DNA of 64,000 bases from Roseicella frigidaeris (GCF_003258945.1 NZ_QLIX01000005.1:124001-188000), one strand, 5' to 3'; shown: positions 10,148 through 22,813, numbered from the stretch's first letter. The notes: generated by a model not told the origin, from the sequence alone. Made by a program: numbers and translations.

Positions 10148-10310
10148 TGCGCCAGCCGAACGGACGCGCTCCGCACCCCACCCTGCATCCCACTGTGCGC
10201 CTTACGGCACACGTATCTGTGAAAAACCTGTGGATGAAATGGGAAAATCCCATCACAACCCAGGACACGAATCGCAGCCCAACATTAGGATTCGCTGAGG
10301 AGATGCCCGC
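10148..10310 (+). promoter_or_regulatory. ftsA-ftsZ intergenic region with a DnaA-box-like site and a palindrome
   Basis: This is the first real gap in the dcw cluster and is visibly AT-richer than its surroundings. On the minus strand, 10229-10237 reads TCATCCACA, one mismatch from the DnaA box TTATCCACA. Right beside it, 10239-10253 is the palindrome ATGGGA-AAA-TCCCAT. A short hairpin TGTGC...GCACA lies near 10195-10212. A Shine-Dalgarno GAGGAG sits just before the ftsZ ATG. It probably contains a promoter giving ftsZ independent expression. Site identities are inferred from consensus only. Confidence 0.45.
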
Positions 10311-11891
10311 ATGACGCTCAACCTCACCCTGCCCGTTTCCCAGCACACCGACTTCAGCCCGCGCATCACCGTCATCGGTGTCGGCGGCGGCGGCACCAAC
10401 GCGGTCAACAACATGATCGCCATGGGCCTCGAGGGCGTGGAGTTCGTCGTCGCCAACACCGACGCGCAGTCCCTCATGCACAGCAAGGCGCCGGCGCGCG
10501 TGCAGCTCGGCCCGCATCTGACGCAGGGCCTCGGCGCCGGCGCCAAGCCCGAGATCGGCCGCGCCGCCGCCGAGGAGGCGACCGAGGAGCTGACCAAGCA
10601 CCTCGAAGGCTGCCACATGGTCTTCGTCACCGCCGGCATGGGCGGCGGCACCGGCACCGGCGCCGCGCCGGTGATCGCCCGCATGGCGCGCGAGCGCGGC
10701 GTGCTGACCGTCGGCGTCGTCACCAAGCCCTTCGACTTCGAGGGCCCGAAGCGCCGCCGCGCCTCCGAGCAGGGCATCGAGGAGCTGCAATCGGTCGTCG
10801 ACACGCTGATCATCATCCCGAACCAGAACCTGTTCAGGATGGCGAACGAGCGCACCACCTTCGCCGAGGCCTTCAAGATGGCCGATGCGGTGCTCTATGA
10901 CGGCGTGCGCGGCGTCACCGACCTGATGATCAAGCCCGGCCTGGTGAACCTCGACTTCGCCGACATCCGCACCGTGATGGCGGAGATGGGCAAGGCGATG
11001 ATGGGCACCGGCGAGGCCGAGGGCGACGACCGCGCCGTGAAGGCGGCGGAGAAGGCGATCAGCAACCCGCTGCTCGACGACGCCTCGCTGCGCGGCGCCC
11101 GCGGCGTGCTGATCAACATCACCGGCGGCTACGACATGACGCTGTTCGAGGTCGACGAGGCCGCGAACCGCATCCGCAAGGAAGTCGATGAGGACGCCAA
11201 CATCATCTTCGGCTCCTCGGTCGAGGAGGACCTGAACGGCCGGCTGCGCGTGGCGGTGGTCGCCACCGGCATCGATGCGGTGCAGCCGCAGGCCGTGGCG
11301 CCGACCGCCGGCGGCAAGGCCGAGGGCCTGACCCTGGTCCCGGGTGGCCGCGCCGCGCCGCCGACCATCGGCGGCCGCGCCGCCGTGCCGGGCCCGGCCA
11401 CGGGTCCGACCACGGGGCCGACCGGGCAGCCGACGCAGCGCCGCACCGCGATGAACATCCCCGGCTCCTTCCTCCGCCCGGCGGTGAATGCCGCCGCGCC
11501 GATCTCCGCCCCCGAGGCGGCCGGGCCCGTGCTCGGCCCGGTGCCGGTGGTGATGGAGGAGATGGAGACGGCCCCGGTGATGATGACCCCGGCCCCGGCG
11601 CCGCATTCCGCGCCGGGCGGCCGGCCGGCGCCGATGGTGGGCGGCGCCGATATGCGGCCCGTCGGGCAGCCGCCGCAGCCCGCCTCGGCCGGGGGCACCT
11701 TCCGCGCCCTGTTCCGCAACGTCACCGGCGGCGGGCTCATGCGACGGGCCCTGCCCGAGGCGCCGCCCCCCCCGGTTGCCAGCCAGCTGCCGCCGGAGCC
11801 GGTCGCCCAGCGCCCGGCCACGCGGATGCCGCAGCAGGACGACATGGCGCTCGAGATCCCGAGCTTCCTGCGCCGCCAGTCGAACGGCTGA
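10311..11891 (+). CDS. ftsZ: Cell division GTPase FtsZ
   Basis: 526 aa. FtsZ is the tubulin homologue that forms the cytokinetic Z-ring. The GTP-binding tubulin signature [12 protein letters not shown] starts at residue 111. N-terminal [15 protein letters not shown] and the T7-loop region [11 protein letters not shown] are intact. The GTPase core ends near residue 320. A linker of roughly 190 residues follows, rich in Pro, Gly, Ala and Met, longer than in E. coli but common in alphaproteobacteria. The conserved C-terminal peptide [11 protein letters not shown], which binds FtsA and other partners, ends the protein. A good SD (GAGGAG) precedes the start, and a strong intrinsic terminator lies about 95 bases past the stop. 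Confidence 0.98.
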   Translation: MTLNLTLPVSQHTDFSPRITVIGVGGGGTNAVNNMIAMGLEGVEFVVANTDAQSLMHSKAPARVQLGPHLTQGLGAGAKPEIGRAAAEEATEELTKHLEGCHMVFVTAGMGGGTGTGAAPVIARMARERGVLTVGVVTKPFDFEGPKRRRASEQGIEELQSVVDTLIIIPNQNLFRMANERTTFAEAFKMADAVLYDGVRGVTDLMIKPGLVNLDFADIRTVMAEMGKAMMGTGEAEGDDRAVKAAEKAISNPLLDDASLRGARGVLINITGGYDMTLFEVDEAANRIRKEVDEDANIIFGSSVEEDLNGRLRVAVVATGIDAVQPQAVAPTAGGKAEGLTLVPGGRAAPPTIGGRAAVPGPATGPTTGPTGQPTQRRTAMNIPGSFLRPAVNAAAPISAPEAAGPVLGPVPVVMEEMETAPVMMTPAPAPHSAPGGRPAPMVGGADMRPVGQPPQPASAGGTFRALFRNVTGGGLMRRALPEAPPPPVASQLPPEPVAQRPATRMPQQDDMALEIPSFLRRQSNG

Positions 11892-11984
11892 TGCGGTTGG
11901 TATGAGACGCCCCGCCGGGGCCCGCGACCGCGGCGCCCCGGCCCCGAGACCCGGCCCTGAGAGGGGGCGGGACTCGCCTCGCAC

Positions 11985-12013
11985 GCCGCCGCGGCCCCCG
12001 CGGCGGCTTTTTT
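11985..12013 (+). terminator. Intrinsic terminator after ftsZ
   Basis: A perfect 10-bp GC stem (GCCGCCGCGG / CCGCGGCGGC) with a CCC loop is followed by six T. It should end the dcw transcript and insulate lpxC. Confidence 0.9.
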
Positions 12014-12191
12014 CATGCCGCCTCACCTGGCCTGCCTGGGATACATTCGGACACTTATTTATCGAGCGATTACAGTGCCTTATGAAGTAATATGACGAAA
12101 CAAGCCTTTATTCGCCGCAGCGCACACGCGGTGCCACCTATGCACTGGGTCCGAGGCCGCAAGGCATGGCCCGGACTTCGCAGAGGCAAGC
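12014..12191 (+). promoter_or_regulatory. AT-rich lpxC upstream region
   Basis: After the ftsZ terminator the sequence turns strikingly AT-rich around 12045-12115 (ACTTATTTATCGAGCGATTA is part of it), in contrast to the GC-rich surroundings. This is the likely promoter region for lpxC. A possible SD AGAGG precedes the ATG at 12192. I cannot assign exact -35/-10 boxes. Short reading frames here, including one starting at 12092 and running into lpxC in another frame, show no protein-like sequence. Confidence 0.5.
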
Positions 12192-13166
12192 ATGGACGGG
12201 TATATCGCACTGGAGACGGGTCGCCGCCGGACGCTGAAGGCCGCCATCGGCTGCGTCGGCATCGGCCTGCACAGCGGCCGTCGCGTTCAGCTCACCCTGC
12301 GGCCGGCGGCGCCGGGAACGGGCATCCTGTTCCGCCGCACCGATGCCGGCTTCGAGGTCCCCGCGCTGTTCGATCAGGTGGTGGACACGCGGCTCTGCAC
12401 CGCGCTCGGCCTCGTCGAGTCGCCGCAGCACCGCATCGGCACGGTCGAGCATGTGATGGCCGCCCTGGCCGGCTGCGGCGTCGATGACGCCTTGGTCGAG
12501 CTCGACGGTCCCGAGGTGCCGATCCTGGACGGCTCGGCCTCGGCCTTCGTCTTCCTGATCGACTGCGTCGGCCTGGTCGCGCATGGCGGCCTCGGCCTGC
12601 GGCAGACCGAGGCGATCGAGGTGCTGCGCCGGGTGCGGGTGCAGGAGGGCGAGGGCCCGGACGCCGCCTGGGCGGAGCTGGCGCCGGCCGCCGGCAGCCA
12701 GTTCGAGGCCAGCCTGACCATCGATTTCCCGACCCCGGCGATCGGCCGCCAGTCCCTCGCGCTGCGCCTCTCGCCGCAGGCCTTCCGCGACGAGCTGGCC
12801 GAGGCGCGCACCTTCACCATGGCCGAGGAGGTCGCCCGGCTCCGCGCCGCCGGCCTCGCGCTCGGCGGCAGCCTGGCCAATGCGGTGGTGGTGGACGGTC
12901 CGCTGGTGCTGAACCCGGGCGGGCTGCGGCGCCCGGATGAGTTCGTGCGGCACAAGCTGCTGGACGTGGTGGGCGACCTGGCCCTCGCCGGCGCGCCGCT
13001 CCGCGGCCGCTTCAACGGCTACCGGTCCGGCCACGCCCTGAACAACAGGCTGCTGCGCGCCCTCTTCGCCGACCGGGCGAATTGGCGGGCCCTGCCCGGT
13101 GGCGCCTCGGTCGATGGCGGCGCCCGGATGCCGGTCGCCGCGGCCGCCGCCGCCGCCGTCGCCTGA
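12192..13166 (+). CDS. lpxC: UDP-3-O-acyl-N-acetylglucosamine deacetylase LpxC
   Basis: 324 aa. LpxC is the zinc amidase of the committed step of lipid A synthesis. GIGLHSGR (His at residue 27) begins the fold. The zinc ligands are visible as EHVMAAL (His87) and RHKLLDVVGD (His254 and Asp258), equivalent to E. coli H79, H238 and D242. GYRSGHALNNRLL near the C-terminus carries the catalytic His. Length is close to the usual 300-330 aa, with an Ala-rich tail. It follows ftsZ, as in many proteobacterial dcw clusters, but has its own upstream region and a separate terminator in front of it. Confidence 0.97.
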   Translation: MDGYIALETGRRRTLKAAIGCVGIGLHSGRRVQLTLRPAAPGTGILFRRTDAGFEVPALFDQVVDTRLCTALGLVESPQHRIGTVEHVMAALAGCGVDDALVELDGPEVPILDGSASAFVFLIDCVGLVAHGGLGLRQTEAIEVLRRVRVQEGEGPDAAWAELAPAAGSQFEASLTIDFPTPAIGRQSLALRLSPQAFRDELAEARTFTMAEEVARLRAAGLALGGSLANAVVVDGPLVLNPGGLRRPDEFVRHKLLDVVGDLALAGAPLRGRFNGYRSGHALNNRLLRALFADRANWRALPGGASVDGGARMPVAAAAAAAVA

Positions 13167-13341
13167 TCCCCGCTGGTCTCGCGCCGGGATGCGGCGCGGG
13201 CGGGACCGGGCCCGGGCGGTCCTGTGGACCGGCCCGCCGGCGTGCTATAGAGCAGCGGGGCATCGGGTGGATTTGTCCGCAACGCGGCCCCGCCCCCGCT
13301 CAGGCGGCGCGTCGGCGCCGTGGCACACCAGCGACCAGGCC

Positions 13342-14205
13342 ATGATGATTCGACGCGTCCTCCCCCTGCTTGCCCTCGGACTCGGCCTTGTCGCCCTGCC
13401 CGGCTGTTCCTGGTTCAGCGACTGGGACGGCAAGCAGAGCTCGCTGGATGCCGAGCGCCGGGTGGCGGCGAACGCCACCTACGACAACACGCCCGAGGGC
13501 CTCTACGCCGCCGGCGTCGAGGCGCTGCAGGCGCGGCGCTTCGCCCCGGCGGCCGACTATTTCGACCAGATCGAGCGCGACCATCCCTATTCGACCTGGG
13601 CCACCAACGCCAAGCTGATGTCGGCCTATGCCGAGTACCAGCGCAACCGCTACACCGAGGCCATCGGCGCGCTCGACCGCTTCATCCAGCTGCATCCGGC
13701 GCATCGCGACATCGCCTACGCCTTCTATCTGCGCGCCCTCTGCTACTATGAGCAGATCGCCGATGCGCAGCGCGACCAGCGCCCGACCGAACAGGCCATG
13801 GCGGCGCTGCAGGACGTGGTGAACCGCTTCCCCGACACCGCCTATGCCCGCGACGCCCGGCTGAAGATCGACCTCGCCCGCGACCACCTCGCCGGCAAGG
13901 AGATGAATATCGGCCGCTTCTACCAGCGCCAGCGCCTCTACGCCGCGGCGATCGGCCGCTTCCGGCGCGTCGTCGAGGACTACCAGACCACCAACCATGT
14001 GCCGGAGGCGCTGCACCGCCTGACCGAGATCTACCTGACGCTCGGCCTGACCGAGGAGGCGAAGAAGACCGCTTCCGTGCTCGGGCACAATTTCCCGGGC
14101 AGCTCCTGGTACCAGGACAGCTACGCCCTGCTGGTGGACGGTGCCCCGGCCTCGGCGCAGGACCGTCCCGGCCTGATGGCGCGCGCCTGGAACTGGGTCT
14201 TCTGA
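13342..14205 (+). CDS. bamD: Outer membrane assembly lipoprotein BamD
   Basis: 287 aa from the ATG at 13342 (a second ATG at 13345 is equally possible). The frame is open further upstream, but only this start gives a lipoprotein signal: basic MMIRR, a hydrophobic run, then the lipobox ALPGC with Cys22. BamD is the essential outer-membrane lipoprotein of the BAM complex. Tetratricopeptide-like helices follow: LYAAGVEALQARRFAPAADYFDQIERDHPYS, then repeats through about residue 270. A TATAGAG near 13241 may be its -10 element. recN follows 19 bases downstream, the usual order in alphaproteobacteria. Confidence 0.94.
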   Translation: MMIRRVLPLLALGLGLVALPGCSWFSDWDGKQSSLDAERRVAANATYDNTPEGLYAAGVEALQARRFAPAADYFDQIERDHPYSTWATNAKLMSAYAEYQRNRYTEAIGALDRFIQLHPAHRDIAYAFYLRALCYYEQIADAQRDQRPTEQAMAALQDVVNRFPDTAYARDARLKIDLARDHLAGKEMNIGRFYQRQRLYAAAIGRFRRVVEDYQTTNHVPEALHRLTEIYLTLGLTEEAKKTASVLGHNFPGSSWYQDSYALLVDGAPASAQDRPGLMARAWNWVF

Positions 14206-14224
14206 GGGCGTTGTAGCCCCGCCC

Positions 14225-18102
<3,878 letters not shown>

Positions 18103-18104
<2 letters not shown>

Positions 18105-18316
18105 GGCGCTTCCCGTGAACGCCGGTTCACGGCAAGCGCCCTAGAGCATGTCCTGCGAACGTCCGTTCACCTGCAATGCTCTAGGTATTTGTTTTTACGA
18201 GCATCTTCACCTGTCCGGATGAGGTCATCCGGACAGGATCTGCTCTAGACCACGATCCGCTCACACAGCTTCGCGGATCATGGTCTGGGCCCTTGTTTGA
18301 TCGCGTGAGTCACGGC
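18103..18316. repeat. Composite palindromic repeat, copy 1 (four consecutive hairpins)
   Basis: Four hairpins sit back to back. (a) 18103-18142: 18-bp stem with one mismatch and loop GCCG, overlapping the ligA stop. (b) 18141-18184: outer arms CTAGAGCAT / ATGCTCTAG. (c) 18199-18246: inner arms CCTGTCCGGATG / CATCCGGACAGG at 18210-18221 and 18226-18237, flanked by GAGCA/TGCTC. (d) 18247-18286: AGACCACGATCCGC / GCGGATCATGGTCT. A tail at 18293-18314 is identical over 22 bases to 58634-58655. Related elements occur at 24.1, 29.4, 49.2 and 58.6 kb. Unit (c) lies in reverse orientation relative to the 24.1-kb copy. Confidence 0.9.
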
Positions 18317-18324
18317 GCGGCCGT

Positions 18325-18359
18325 CTCGCCCGACCCGGCGGCACCGCCGGTCGGGCGAG
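18325..18359 (-). terminator. Hairpin downstream of the small lipoprotein gene
   Basis: CTCGCCCGACC-CGGCGG pairs with CCGCCG-GTCGGGCGAG, leaving one bulged C, just past the stop of the minus-strand lipoprotein gene. There is no T-run on the minus-strand side, so it may be an RNA-stabilising 3' hairpin rather than a classical intrinsic terminator. Confidence 0.5.
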
Positions 18360-18369
18360 AGGCGGGATA

Positions 18370-18693
18370 TCAGCCGCCCTTGTTCGAGCGGCTGCGCGGC
18401 GTGGTCGGCAGCGGCGTCGGGGTCGAGCTGCCGGCATTGCCGGCTTGGCCCGAATAGTCGACGGTCGGCTCGGTGCCCTGGCCGGTGCTGCGCGTGCCGG
18501 TGATGGTCGCCGTGCCGGGCGTCGCATTCGGGCTGCCGGACCCGGCGATGTCGCGGGCATCCTGCTTCAGCGGCGGGGCGCCCGGGCCGGCCGAGGTGCC
18601 GGCGATCGGCGGGCCGCCCGGCTTCACCTCCGAGCAGGCCGCCAGGGCCAGGCCGGCCGCGAGGCCGAGTGTCAGCGTGGTGATGCGCATCAT
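18370..18693 (-). CDS. Small putative lipoprotein, Pro/Thr/Gly-rich
   Basis: 107 aa from the ATG at 18693 (minus strand). MMRITT, a hydrophobic stretch and the lipobox LAAC (Cys20) form a typical lipoprotein signal. An in-frame extension to 18852 exists but has no signal-like features. The mature part is low-complexity, rich in Gly, Thr, Ser and Pro, ends with the basic RSRSNKGG, and shows no recognisable domain. A GGGGGA Shine-Dalgarno precedes the start. It is monocistronic, followed by a strong hairpin. The function is unknown; location is presumably the periplasmic face of the inner or outer membrane. Confidence 0.75.
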   Translation of the reverse strand: MMRITTLTLGLAAGLALAACSEVKPGGPPIAGTSAGPGAPPLKQDARDIAGSGSPNATPGTATITGTRSTGQGTEPTVDYSGQAGNAGSSTPTPLPTTPRSRSNKGG

Positions 18694-19082
18694 GTCGAGT
18701 CCCCCGAGAAAGGTTGCGCTGCCAGCCTCACCGCAAAATCGCATGCCCGTGAAGTCACATCGGCTTGCCGGCAACGCCATGTTGCAGCCATCCATGTCAC
18801 GAAGCCGAGCGCAACCCGTGACAGTGTAGAACGATTCCATCGCGCCTGGCATCGCCCGATGCGCCGATGATCGCCCGAAAACAAGGATCTAGCGGCCAGG
18901 ACGGCGGCGCCTACGGCGGGAGGGGCGGACCCGTCGCCATGCGCCTGGCCGGCGTTCTGTAACGCAGGGCGGGCCCGCTCGTCCCCCGGGGCCTCCGCCC
19001 GGCTGTCCCCCTCGCCTGTCCCGGCCCCTTCCCGGAATGCCGGGCGGCGGCGATCCTGCCGCCCCGCGACGAGGAGACCGCC
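18694..19082. other. Divergent intergenic region between lipoprotein and reductase genes
   Basis: 389 bases. The part near the lipoprotein gene (about 18700-18890) is less GC-rich and should hold its promoter. The part near the reductase gene is very GC-rich and shows only a good SD (GAGGAG) at the end. I see no further gene, repeat or clear operator. Confidence 0.5.
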
Positions 19083-20102
19083 ATGGCCGAGACCAACCTG
19101 CAGGTGCTGCTGCGCCGCCGTCCGCAAGGCGCCCCGGTGCCGGAGGATTTCGAGATCGTCGAGCGCGCGGCACCGGAGCCCGCCGAGGGCGAGGTGCTGG
19201 TCCGCGCCGCGTATCTCTCGCTCGACCCCTATATGCGCGGCCGCATGTCGGAGGCGAAGAGCTACGCCAAGCCGGTCGCCCTCGGGGCGGTGATGGAGGG
19301 GCGGACGGCCGGCACGGTGGTCGCCTCGAAGGCGCCGGGCTTCGCGCCGGGCGATGTCGTCGCCGGCGGCTCTGGCTGGCAGCGCTTCTCCTGCGTGAAG
19401 GCGGCCGGCCTGATCAAGGTCGATCCCGCCGAGGCGCCGCTCTCGGCCAATCTCGGCGTGCTCGGCATGCCCGGGCTCACCGCCTGGGTCGGACTCGAGG
19501 ATATCGGCCAGCCGCAATCCGGCGAGGTGATGGTGGTCTCCGCCGCCTCGGGCGCCGTCGGCCAAGTGGTGGGGCAGATCGGCAGGATCCGCGGCTGCAA
19601 GGTGATCGGCATCGCCGGCGGCGAGCGGAAATGCCGCTACGTCACCGAGGAGCTGGGCTTCGATGCCTGCATCGACCATCGCGGCGACCTCGCGGCGCAG
19701 CTCGACCGCCACTGCCCGGAGGGGATCGACGTCTACTGGGAGAATGTCGGCGGCGTGGTGCAGGCCGCGGTCTTCCCGCGGCTGCGCGACTTCGCCCGCA
19801 TGGTGATGTGCGGCGTCATCGCGCAGTACAACGTGGCCGAGGGCTCGGACAGCTTCGGCGGCGCGCCCGGCCCCAATCTCGGCGCCGTGGTGCGCAAGCG
19901 GCTGCGCATCCAGGGTTTCATCGTCAGCGACAATGGCTGGCCGCGCTACCCGCAATTCCGCCGCGAGATGCTGGGCTGGATGGGCGATGGCCGGCTGCGC
20001 TGGCGCGAGGACGTGGTCGAGGGGCTGCGCAACGCGCCGCAGGCCTTCATCGGCCTGCTGGAGGGGAAGAATTTCGGCAAGCTGGTGGTGAAGATCGACT
20101 GA
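19083..20102 (+). CDS. NADP-dependent medium-chain reductase (CurA / leukotriene B4 dehydrogenase type)
   Basis: 339 aa. This is a zinc-independent medium-chain reductase that likely reduces the C=C bond of alpha,beta-unsaturated ketones or aldehydes with NADPH. Family marks: the N-terminal LSLDPYMRGRMS, the nucleotide-binding VSAASGAVGQVVGQI (replacing the classical GxGxxG), DVYWENVGG, and the C-terminal LRIQGFIVSDN with EGLRNAPQAFIGLLEGKNFGK. No zinc-ligand cysteines are seen. A strong SD GAGGAG precedes the start. It stands alone, convergent with the next gene. The substrate cannot be read from sequence; detoxification of reactive carbonyls is a common role of relatives. Confidence 0.9.
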   Translation: MAETNLQVLLRRRPQGAPVPEDFEIVERAAPEPAEGEVLVRAAYLSLDPYMRGRMSEAKSYAKPVALGAVMEGRTAGTVVASKAPGFAPGDVVAGGSGWQRFSCVKAAGLIKVDPAEAPLSANLGVLGMPGLTAWVGLEDIGQPQSGEVMVVSAASGAVGQVVGQIGRIRGCKVIGIAGGERKCRYVTEELGFDACIDHRGDLAAQLDRHCPEGIDVYWENVGGVVQAAVFPRLRDFARMVMCGVIAQYNVAEGSDSFGGAPGPNLGAVVRKRLRIQGFIVSDNGWPRYPQFRREMLGWMGDGRLRWREDVVEGLRNAPQAFIGLLEGKNFGKLVVKID

Positions 20103-20151
20103 GCCGCCGGGCGGGGGCGCCGGGCGGACGGCCCGGCCCCCCTCCGCATCC

Positions 20152-21447
20152 TCAGCCGCGCCGGCCAGGCAGGGTGGCGAGGGCCGCCTCGAAGGCCTCC
20201 AGCGTGTGCGCCACATCCGCCTCGGTATGGGCGAGCGAGACATAGTACTTGCTCTCGCCCTTCAGGATGCCGGCGGCGCGGAGCTGCGCGTTGACATGCC
20301 GCTGCATCGCCGCATCGGCGCGCAGCGTCGAGCGGTAGTCGCGCACCGGCTCGTCGGTGAAGACCACGTCGAAGAGCGGCGGCTCCCCCACCACCTGGCC
20401 CGGGACGCCCGCCTGGCGCAGCGCCGCCTGCATGCCCTGCATCAGCGCCCGGCCGGTGGCGAAGACCTGCTCGTAGGTGCCGGGCCGCCGCAGCACCTCG
20501 AGCGTGGCGAGGCCGGCGACGGCGGCGACCGGGTTGCCCGAGAGGGTCCCCACCTGCATCAGGAAGCCGTCGTCGCCGACCAGGCCGCGGTCGAAATGCG
20601 CCATGATGTCGGCCCGCCCGGCGATGGCCGAGAGGGCGAAGCCGCCGCCGACGATCTTGCCGAGGGTGCAGAGATCGGGCGTCACGCCGTAATGGCTCTG
20701 GGCGCCGCCATAGGCGAAGCGGAAGCCGGTGACCACCTCGTCGAAGATCAGCGGGATGCCGTATCGCGCGGTGATCTCGCGGATGCCCTCGAGGAAGCCG
20801 GGCGCCGGCGGGATCAGGCGCTGGAAGGGCTCGAGGATGACGCCGCCCAGCTCGTCGTGATGCGCCTCGATCAGCGCCCGGGCGGCGTCCAGGTCGTTGA
20901 AGGGGGCGACCAGCACCTCCTCCCGCGCACTCCGCGGGATGCCGGGCGAATCCGGCACAGCCTGCGGGAAATTCGCCAGGCGCTTCGGCGCCAGGCTCAT
21001 CAGCCCCCAATCGGACATGCCATGGTAGCCGCCCTCGAATTTCAGGATGCGGTCGCGCTTGCGGAAGGCCCGCGCCACCCGCATGGCGTACATGTCCGCC
21101 TCGGTGCCGCTGCTGAGGAAGCGCACCCGCTCGGCGCAGGGCAGCGCCGCGACGATCGCCTCGGCCAGCCGGATCCCGTGCTCGTTGTTGGCGAAGAAGG
21201 TGGTGCCGCGCGGGATCTGCGCCAGCACCGCCTCGGTCACCTCGGGATGCGCATGGCCGAGGAACATCGGCCCGGAGCCGAGCAGGTAGTCGATATACTC
21301 GCGGCCCGAGACGTCCCAGACATGGCCGCCGCGCCCCTCGCGGATGACGATGTCGGAGGGCAGGTTGCCGAAATTGCCGGCCGGCAGCACGCGATGCGCC
21401 GCCTCGACCAGGGCCTGTTCCTCGGTGTTGCGCGCCACGCCGTCCAT
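20152..21447 (-). CDS. Class III PLP aminotransferase, glutamate-1-semialdehyde aminomutase-like
   Basis: 431 aa from the ATG at 21447, chosen because AAGGAG lies just upstream; a start at 21477 would add ten unconserved residues. Fold-type I PLP enzyme. FLSSGTEADMYAMRVAR binds the cofactor phosphate, IFDEVVTGFR holds Asp236 that pairs with the pyridine nitrogen, and LGKIVGGGF carries the Schiff-base Lys264. It resembles HemL in overall organisation. There is no heme-gene context, and alphaproteobacteria generally make ALA by the C4 (HemA synthase) route, so an omega-aminotransferase or aminomutase on another substrate is more likely than tetrapyrrole synthesis. Confidence 0.88.
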   Translation of the reverse strand: MDGVARNTEEQALVEAAHRVLPAGNFGNLPSDIVIREGRGGHVWDVSGREYIDYLLGSGPMFLGHAHPEVTEAVLAQIPRGTTFFANNEHGIRLAEAIVAALPCAERVRFLSSGTEADMYAMRVARAFRKRDRILKFEGGYHGMSDWGLMSLAPKRLANFPQAVPDSPGIPRSAREEVLVAPFNDLDAARALIEAHHDELGGVILEPFQRLIPPAPGFLEGIREITARYGIPLIFDEVVTGFRFAYGGAQSHYGVTPDLCTLGKIVGGGFALSAIAGRADIMAHFDRGLVGDDGFLMQVGTLSGNPVAAVAGLATLEVLRRPGTYEQVFATGRALMQGMQAALRQAGVPGQVVGEPPLFDVVFTDEPVRDYRSTLRADAAMQRHVNAQLRAAGILKGESKYYVSLAHTEADVAHTLEAFEAALATLPGRRG

Positions 21448-21537
21448 CCGCCTGCTCCTTCCGCTCGCCTCGACCACAGGCTAGGCCAGGATGCGCCGGG
21501 CGGGAACGTGCTGCATCGCAGCGGGCGGGCAGCGGCG

Positions 21538-21840
21538 CTATCCGGTGCGGGGCAGCTCCCTGATCTCCACGGTGCCGCCGGCTTCGAACACGGGGTTGCC
21601 GGCGAGCAGGCGCCGCGCCGCCTCGAGATCCTCGGCCGTGACGCGGATGAAGCCGGAGAGCCGGGCCGTGATCGGCGGCACCGCGCCGGCTCGACGGACG
21701 CAGAGGCCCGTCCCGATCGCGCTGCCCCCCTGGAACCGGCCGGCGGCCTGCAACCGGCCGATATAGGCCGCCCAATCGCCGTCGCCCCCGGTCGCGCCAG
21801 GGGGCGCGTCGTCATGCATCAGGAAGAGATAGTCCGGCAT
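21538..21840 (-). CDS. YCII-related (YciI/DGPF-type) protein
   Basis: 100 aa. It begins MPDYLFLMHDD and has the small alpha-beta ferredoxin-like layout of the YCII/DGPF family: a Tyr/Leu/Met first strand, a central helix with WAAYIGRLQAAGRF, and a second half ending in VEIRELP. A possible catalytic His-Asp pair (HDD) is at residues 9-11. The family includes dehalogenase-like and sigma-factor-linked proteins, most of unknown role. It lies 33 bases after a flavin-oxidoreductase-type gene and is probably co-transcribed with it. Confidence 0.8.
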   Translation of the reverse strand: MPDYLFLMHDDAPPGATGGDGDWAAYIGRLQAAGRFQGGSAIGTGLCVRRAGAVPPITARLSGFIRVTAEDLEAARRLLAGNPVFEAGGTVEIRELPRTG

Positions 21841-21873
21841 CGCGCTCCTCGGTGCAGCAAGCGGCCGCAGGCG

Positions 21874-22488
21874 TCACGGCCGGTGCGGGTCGTCCCGGGG
21901 CAGGATGTCCCGGATGTAGTCGCGCCCCTTCCAGTCCGGCGGCGCCGAGCCGCCATCCTCCCGCGGCAGGTAGGCGGAGGGCTGGCTGGTGGCGAGGTCG
22001 GGGATGTAGCGCGGGCAATTGGGGAAGATGTCGGTCACCGCCACCCGCACCAGCCGCCGCGCTCCGGGCAGGGCGGCGAGGCGCGCCGGGTCCTCGACCA
22101 GGCTCGCCCGCCCCCGCAGCCGGAGCCGCGGCGAGCGGCCGTCGAAGGCGATGAAGAGCAGGCCGATGGCCGGGCTCCGCAGGATGTTGCCGAGGGAGAG
22201 GTACATCGAATTGCCGTCATAGTCCGGCCATTCGAGGCTGGCCGGCCCGGTCACCCGGACGAAGCCGGGCGGGCCGCCCTTGAAGCTGCAATCCACCGCG
22301 CCCTCGGCCGCGCTGGCGAGGAAGAAGAAGGGCGCCGCCTCGATCAGCGCCACATGCTCGGGCGCGAAGGCGGAGACCCGGCGGCGCGCCTCCAGCGCAT
22401 CGGCCACCCGCCGGCCGTCATGGCGGTCCTGCAGGCTGCGGTTGCCGGCATGGAAGAGGCGCGAGGGGTCCGCCTCAGCCGGCGGCAT
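21874..22488 (-). CDS. Pyridoxamine 5'-phosphate oxidase family protein (PPOX fold)
   Basis: 204 aa from the ATG at 22488; a longer in-frame start at 22668 gives only Arg/Ala-rich sequence. The split-barrel flavin-binding domain is recognisable from APFFFLASAAEGAVDCSFKGGPPGFVRV, then YDGNSMYLSLGNILRSPAIGLLFIAF and SLVEDPARLAALPGA. It ends IFPNCPRYIPDL and a tail with WKGRDYIRDILP. The family uses FMN, F420 or heme, and the substrate is unknown. It is distinct from the genuine pdxH at 46.5-47.1 kb. It probably shares a promoter region with the divergent cold-shock gene. Confidence 0.85.
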   Translation of the reverse strand: MPPAEADPSRLFHAGNRSLQDRHDGRRVADALEARRRVSAFAPEHVALIEAAPFFFLASAAEGAVDCSFKGGPPGFVRVTGPASLEWPDYDGNSMYLSLGNILRSPAIGLLFIAFDGRSPRLRLRGRASLVEDPARLAALPGARRLVRVAVTDIFPNCPRYIPDLATSQPSAYLPREDGGSAPPDWKGRDYIRDILPRDDPHRP

Positions 22489-22813
22489 GGCCGGCCTCCC
22501 GAGGTCGGATGACACCGGCCCGGTTCCGCAGTGGCATGCCTGTCTCCCCCTCCTCCGCGCCGGCATCCGGGCCGCCGCGATGCCAGCATGGCCAGGACTC
22601 GCCGGGCCGGCAATTCGCCCCCGGGCGCGGCAGGCGGCACGCCGGCCGCGAAAATTCACCGACCGCACCCGATTTCCACGTTGGGCTGGCGCGCGAAGCG
22701 GGAAGCCCTATGCTAGAGACTTGGCGTACGCCATTCGCTGCCCAGTCGGGCAGGGAGCGCAGGGCGGGTCCGGGGCACGGCTCCGTCCGAAGGAGCACCG
22801 AAGAGTTCGAGAG
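22489..22813. other. Divergent region ahead of the cold-shock gene
   Basis: 325 bases separate the PPOX-family gene from the cold-shock gene. A TATGCT at about 22711 is a candidate -10 for the cold-shock transcript, leaving a 5' leader of roughly 100 bases. Long structured leaders are usual for cold-shock genes. No convincing cold-box or extra ORF was recognised. Confidence 0.4.

Noticed and set aside
9798-12026. 742-codon minus-strand frame opposite ftsA-ftsZ
   Set aside because: Low-complexity antisense of ftsZ; crosses the ftsZ terminator and the intergenic region without sense.
12092-12487. Short plus-strand frame starting in the AT-rich island before lpxC
   Set aside because: Runs into lpxC in another frame, Arg/His/Pro-rich with no conserved features.
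20152-21447. Calling this gene hemL (glutamate-1-semialdehyde aminomutase)
   Set aside because: The fold is similar, but alphaproteobacteria generally use ALA synthase and there is no heme-gene context.
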